Below are positions 61,788 to 64,000 of a DNA stretch of 64,000 nt, piece after piece. The stretch spans positions 62,001 through 126,000 of the forward strand of contig NZ_CALEMI010000161.1 of the NCBI RefSeq assembly GCF_937910895.1, in the 5' to 3' direction. Origin of the DNA: an uncultured Dokdonia sp. Lineage in GTDB: Bacteria; Bacteroidota; Bacteroidia; Flavobacteriales; Flavobacteriaceae. Position 1 is the stretch's first letter. Every line of letters begins with the position of its first letter. Both the position numbers and the translations under genes were made by a program. The notes beneath the pieces are model-generated. The model saw only the letters and a list, made by a program, of their open reading frames with translations, had not been told where the DNA came from and did not search any database.

Positions 61788-62417
61788 TTACTGTGAATTT
61801 ATAACTGTTATGTCACCATCAATACTCTGTAAGTGCATTGTTTTAACCCCAATCATTGCTTTAGCAATATCAATGTTTCCATTACGAGATTGTGCCAGAA
61901 TCTTAGTATTTGTCGTTTCAACTACTATATTACCCGATATGGTGTTGATATATACGCTTTCGCGAAAGCGGAAATTAGATAAATAACAACCTCCTCTTCC
62001 TAAATTTATACGTGCTTTCTTGTAGTTTCCTTGTGCATATACACTTGCTAATGTTGAATATACGTCAATAACGAGTCCTTCTGGCAATATAATTTCTAGA
62101 ACAATAGATAAAATTTTATGGGCAGATAACTTATCATTAAAAGGAACAAAGTCTGGAGTGTACCCTGTAGTGATTTTTAGTACCCCATTGACAATCTCTG
62201 TATGAAGTAATGCGTTTTCAAAAGTCTCACCTTCTATCTGAGTGTATATGGCTATTTTATCTGTTTGAGCTGTGGTAAATTTGATTTGAAATATCTCGTC
62301 ACTCTCTATAAATACTGTATGAGTATCACTTACATCATACTCTTTAAATAGTTTTTTTTGTGCAAACAGACTCCCTGAAGACACAACAAATAGTATGAAT
62401 AAGAAATAATATTTCAT
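61788..62417 (-). CDS. DUF4097-like exported protein
   Basis: 209 residues with a signal peptide (ending SLFAQ). The mature part is a repetitive beta-helix-like sequence with stacked strands (VYINTISGNIVVETTNTKILAQSRNGNIDIAKA), resembling DUF4097/GIN-type adhesin-like domains. Function unknown. The dispersed palindrome (61955-61970) encodes FRFRES between two repeats. The start codon directly follows the T-tract of a terminator, so it has at most a very short leader if separately transcribed. Confidence 0.65.
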   Translation of the reverse strand: MKYYFLFILFVVSSGSLFAQKKLFKEYDVSDTHTVFIESDEIFQIKFTTAQTDKIAIYTQIEGETFENALLHTEIVNGVLKITTGYTPDFVPFNDKLSAHKILSIVLEIILPEGLVIDVYSTLASVYAQGNYKKARINLGRGGCYLSNFRFRESVYINTISGNIVVETTNTKILAQSRNGNIDIAKAMIGVKTMHLQSIDGDITVINSQ

Positions 62418-62419
62418 AA

Positions 62420-62440
62420 AAAAGCGTCCCGAAGGACGCT
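62420..62440 (-). terminator. Intrinsic terminator of the TraR/DksA-like gene
   Basis: AGCGTCC (62423-62429) and GGACGCT (62434-62440) with a UUCG tetraloop on the minus strand, then six T running straight into the next ATG at 62417. Confidence 0.85.
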
Positions 62441-62450
62441 ATAGTCTTTT

Positions 62451-62834
62451 TTAGCTCTGCATATTTTTAGCTTCTATACTCAGCGTTGTGTGTGGTACTA
62501 ATTTTAATCGTTCAGGATTAATCAGTTTTCCTGTAACACGACAAATCCCATACGTTTTATTATTGATACGCGTAATCGCATTTTTAAGATCTCTAATAAA
62601 TTTCTCTTGTCGTATAGCAAGGGTACTATTTGCCTCTTTACTCATCGTTGCGCTTCCTTCTTCAAAAGACTTAAATTGAGGAGAAGTATCATCTGTGCCA
62701 TTATCTCCATCATTGAGATATGCACTTTTGATCAAATCCAAATCACGTTGTGCTTTTTCAATTTTGTCTTGTATGATCTTGCGAAAATCTTCTAACGCTG
62801 CATCACTATACCTTTGTCCTTTTGAATCTTCCAT
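62451..62834 (-). CDS. TraR/DksA-like zinc-finger-family protein
   Basis: 127 residues. An N-terminal coiled coil (DFRKIIQDKIEKAQRDLDLIKSAYLND) precedes a DksA-like C-terminal domain (ITRINNKTYGICRVTGKLINPERLKLVPHTTLSIE). Only one of the four zinc Cys residues of the canonical finger is present (GIC), so zinc is probably not bound, a known variant in Bacteroidetes. DksA proteins bind the RNA polymerase secondary channel. The gene is 2 bp from ileS and precedes lspA, the usual flavobacterial order. Confidence 0.88.
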   Translation of the reverse strand: MEDSKGQRYSDAALEDFRKIIQDKIEKAQRDLDLIKSAYLNDGDNGTDDTSPQFKSFEEGSATMSKEANSTLAIRQEKFIRDLKNAITRINNKTYGICRVTGKLINPERLKLVPHTTLSIEAKNMQS

Positions 62835-62836
62835 AC

Positions 62837-64000
62837 TTAATGTTTTGATATGGTTAAATAGGTTATTATGTTATCAAAGCTTATTTCAAGCCCATTTGTT
62901 ACTTTTTCTGCTACTTCCAGAGAATCTGCTAATGTCTCTTCTTTTATGTAATCTGCGTTATCTTTTATAGTTTGTTTTATAAGCGGTTCTTCTTGTAAAA
63001 CGATGTTTATACGGTCTGTGACTTCAAAGCCAGAATCTTTACGTAAATTCTGAATTCGATTTACTAACTCTCTCGCGATCCCTTCTTTACGAAGTTCTTC
63101 TGTGATGGTAATGTCTAGCGCTACGGTCATTTTATTCTGACTTGCTACTAACCAGCCATCTATATCTTGAGAAGAAATTTCTACATCACCAGATTCTAAT
63201 GTAGTCATTTTTCCATTAATTTCAATCTCAATTTGTCCGTCGAGCTCAATTTTTGCAATTTCATTAGCTCCAAATCTACTTATAGCACTGGCTATCAGCT
63301 TCATATCTTTCCCAAATCGAGGTCCTAAAACTTTAAAATTAGGCTTAATTTGTTTAACTAAAATGCCAGAATCATCACTTATAAGCTCAATCTCTTTAAC
63401 ATTTACCTCCGATTTTATAAGATCTGCAACCGCAAGGATCTCTTCGCGATCACTCTCTGACAATACGGGAATCATCATACGCTGTAAAGGTTGGCGTACT
63501 TTGATTTTCTCTTTTGCACGAAGTGATAATACTAATGAACTTGCTGTTTGCGCCTTTTCCATCTTGTGTTCTAACGTACTGTCTATGTAATTAGTATCAC
63601 TTTTTGGAAATTGTGACAGATGTATGCTCTCAAAATTTTCTTTTTCTGTGATTCCGTTCAAATCTTTATAGAGTTTCTCCATAAAAAAGGGCGCTACAGG
63701 CGCTGCTAGTTTTGCCACCTCAAGCAAACACGTATAAAGCGTTTGGTAGGCACTTATTTTATCGGTTCCATACGATCCTTTCCAAAATCTTCTTCGACTT
63801 AATCTCACAAACCAATTTGATAGATTTTCTTGTACAAAAGCATCAATCGCTCTTGTGGCTTTTGTAGGCTCATATTCAGCATAAAAAGCATCTACTTTCG
63901 CAATAAGCGTATGTAATTCAGAAAGCACCCAACGATCTATTTCTGGGCGTTCTTCTAGAGGAATATCTGCTTCGGCATACGTAAAGTTATCAAGATTTGC
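62837..64000 (-). CDS. ileS: Isoleucyl-tRNA synthetase, C-terminal part
   Basis: The frame is open to the right edge, so the N-terminus and catalytic HIGH/KMSKS region are outside. Visible are the anticodon-binding domain (RPEIDRWVLSELHTLI, FYAEYEPTKATRAIDAFVQENLSNWFVRLSRRRFW) and the C-terminal DUF5915-like domain (LRAKEKIKVRQPLQRMMIP, ITEELRKEGIARELVNRIQNLRKDSGFEVTDRI) found in eukaryotic-like IleRS2 and Bacteroidetes enzymes. It charges tRNA-Ile. An internal ATG at 63928 is not the true start. Confidence 0.95.
   Translation of the reverse strand, partial: ANLDNFTYAEADIPLEERPEIDRWVLSELHTLIAKVDAFYAEYEPTKATRAIDAFVQENLSNWFVRLSRRRFWKGSYGTDKISAYQTLYTCLLEVAKLAAPVAPFFMEKLYKDLNGITEKENFESIHLSQFPKSDTNYIDSTLEHKMEKAQTASSLVLSLRAKEKIKVRQPLQRMMIPVLSESDREEILAVADLIKSEVNVKEIELISDDSGILVKQIKPNFKVLGPRFGKDMKLIASAISRFGANEIAKIELDGQIEIEINGKMTTLESGDVEISSQDIDGWLVASQNKMTVALDITITEELRKEGIARELVNRIQNLRKDSGFEVTDRINIVLQEEPLIKQTIKDNADYIKEETLADSLEVAEKVTNGLEISFDNIITYLTISKH

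Overview
The window looks like a chromosome segment of a marine-type member of the Flavobacteriaceae (Bacteroidetes). The evidence is an AT-rich genome, a type IX secretion C-terminal sorting domain, OmpA with thrombospondin type-3 repeats, carboxypeptidase-regulatory/TonB-plug proteins, Bacteroidetes-type promoters (TTTG-N19-TAnnTTTG) and flavobacterial gene order such as ileS-traR/dksA-lspA. The palindrome GCTTTCGCGAAAGC recurs through the whole window, inside genes and between them. I recall it as typical of Dokdonia/Krokinobacter-like genomes, but the genus is inference.

Layout. 1-5265: two tandem paralogous envelope proteins (regulatory, VWA-like and TonB-plug domains; the first runs off the left edge) and a PA0069-type radical SAM protein. 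5412-6824: exported Gfo/Idh/MocA oxidoreductase. 6955-9515: a probable polymorphic toxin with a C-terminal HExxH peptidase domain, and a small PepSY-like putative immunity protein. 9922-16778: enoyl-CoA hydratase, NtrY-like histidine kinase, HemJ, a small outer-membrane barrel and a large BNR-repeat protein. 16931-29126: MATE transporter, then haem genes hemH, hemA, hemC, hemD, hemE, hemF and hemB with AraC, ThuA, EI24 and DUF6973-like genes. With hemJ this gives every step from glutamyl-tRNA to haem except hemL. 29186-38853: Mn-type superoxide dismutase, AddA-like and AddB-like helicase/nucleases, kbl and OmpA.

38868-48205 is an accessory island. It begins with gene debris and the C-terminal end of a tyrosine recombinase. 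It continues with co-oriented AT-rich genes of mostly unknown function. Four of these carry their own pair of complementary 13-16 nt ends (GTT... upstream, ...AAC-like downstream) and are separated by imperfect palindromes, the organisation of integron gene cassettes with attC sites. IS110, IS200/IS605 and IS1182 elements and a small MITE-like element interrupt the array. The IS110 leader can fold into two tandem stem-loop modules expected of a bridge RNA.

48206-64000 returns to core genes: a RadC/JAB protein, tRNA-Ala(GGC), a universal stress protein, a GNAT acetyltransferase, a second MATE transporter with an apparently lost start codon, a cation:proton antiporter, an MBL hydrolase, a subtilase and an M1 aminopeptidase (4-bp overlap), a T9SS-secreted BNR protein, lspA, a DUF4097-like protein, a TraR/DksA-like protein and the C-terminal part of ileS running off the right edge.

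Most interesting items: the integron-like cassette array, the iterated palindrome, the DUF559 unit fused to hemD and supplying its start region, the putative IS110 bridge RNA, and the peptidase toxin paired with a PepSY-like inhibitor.
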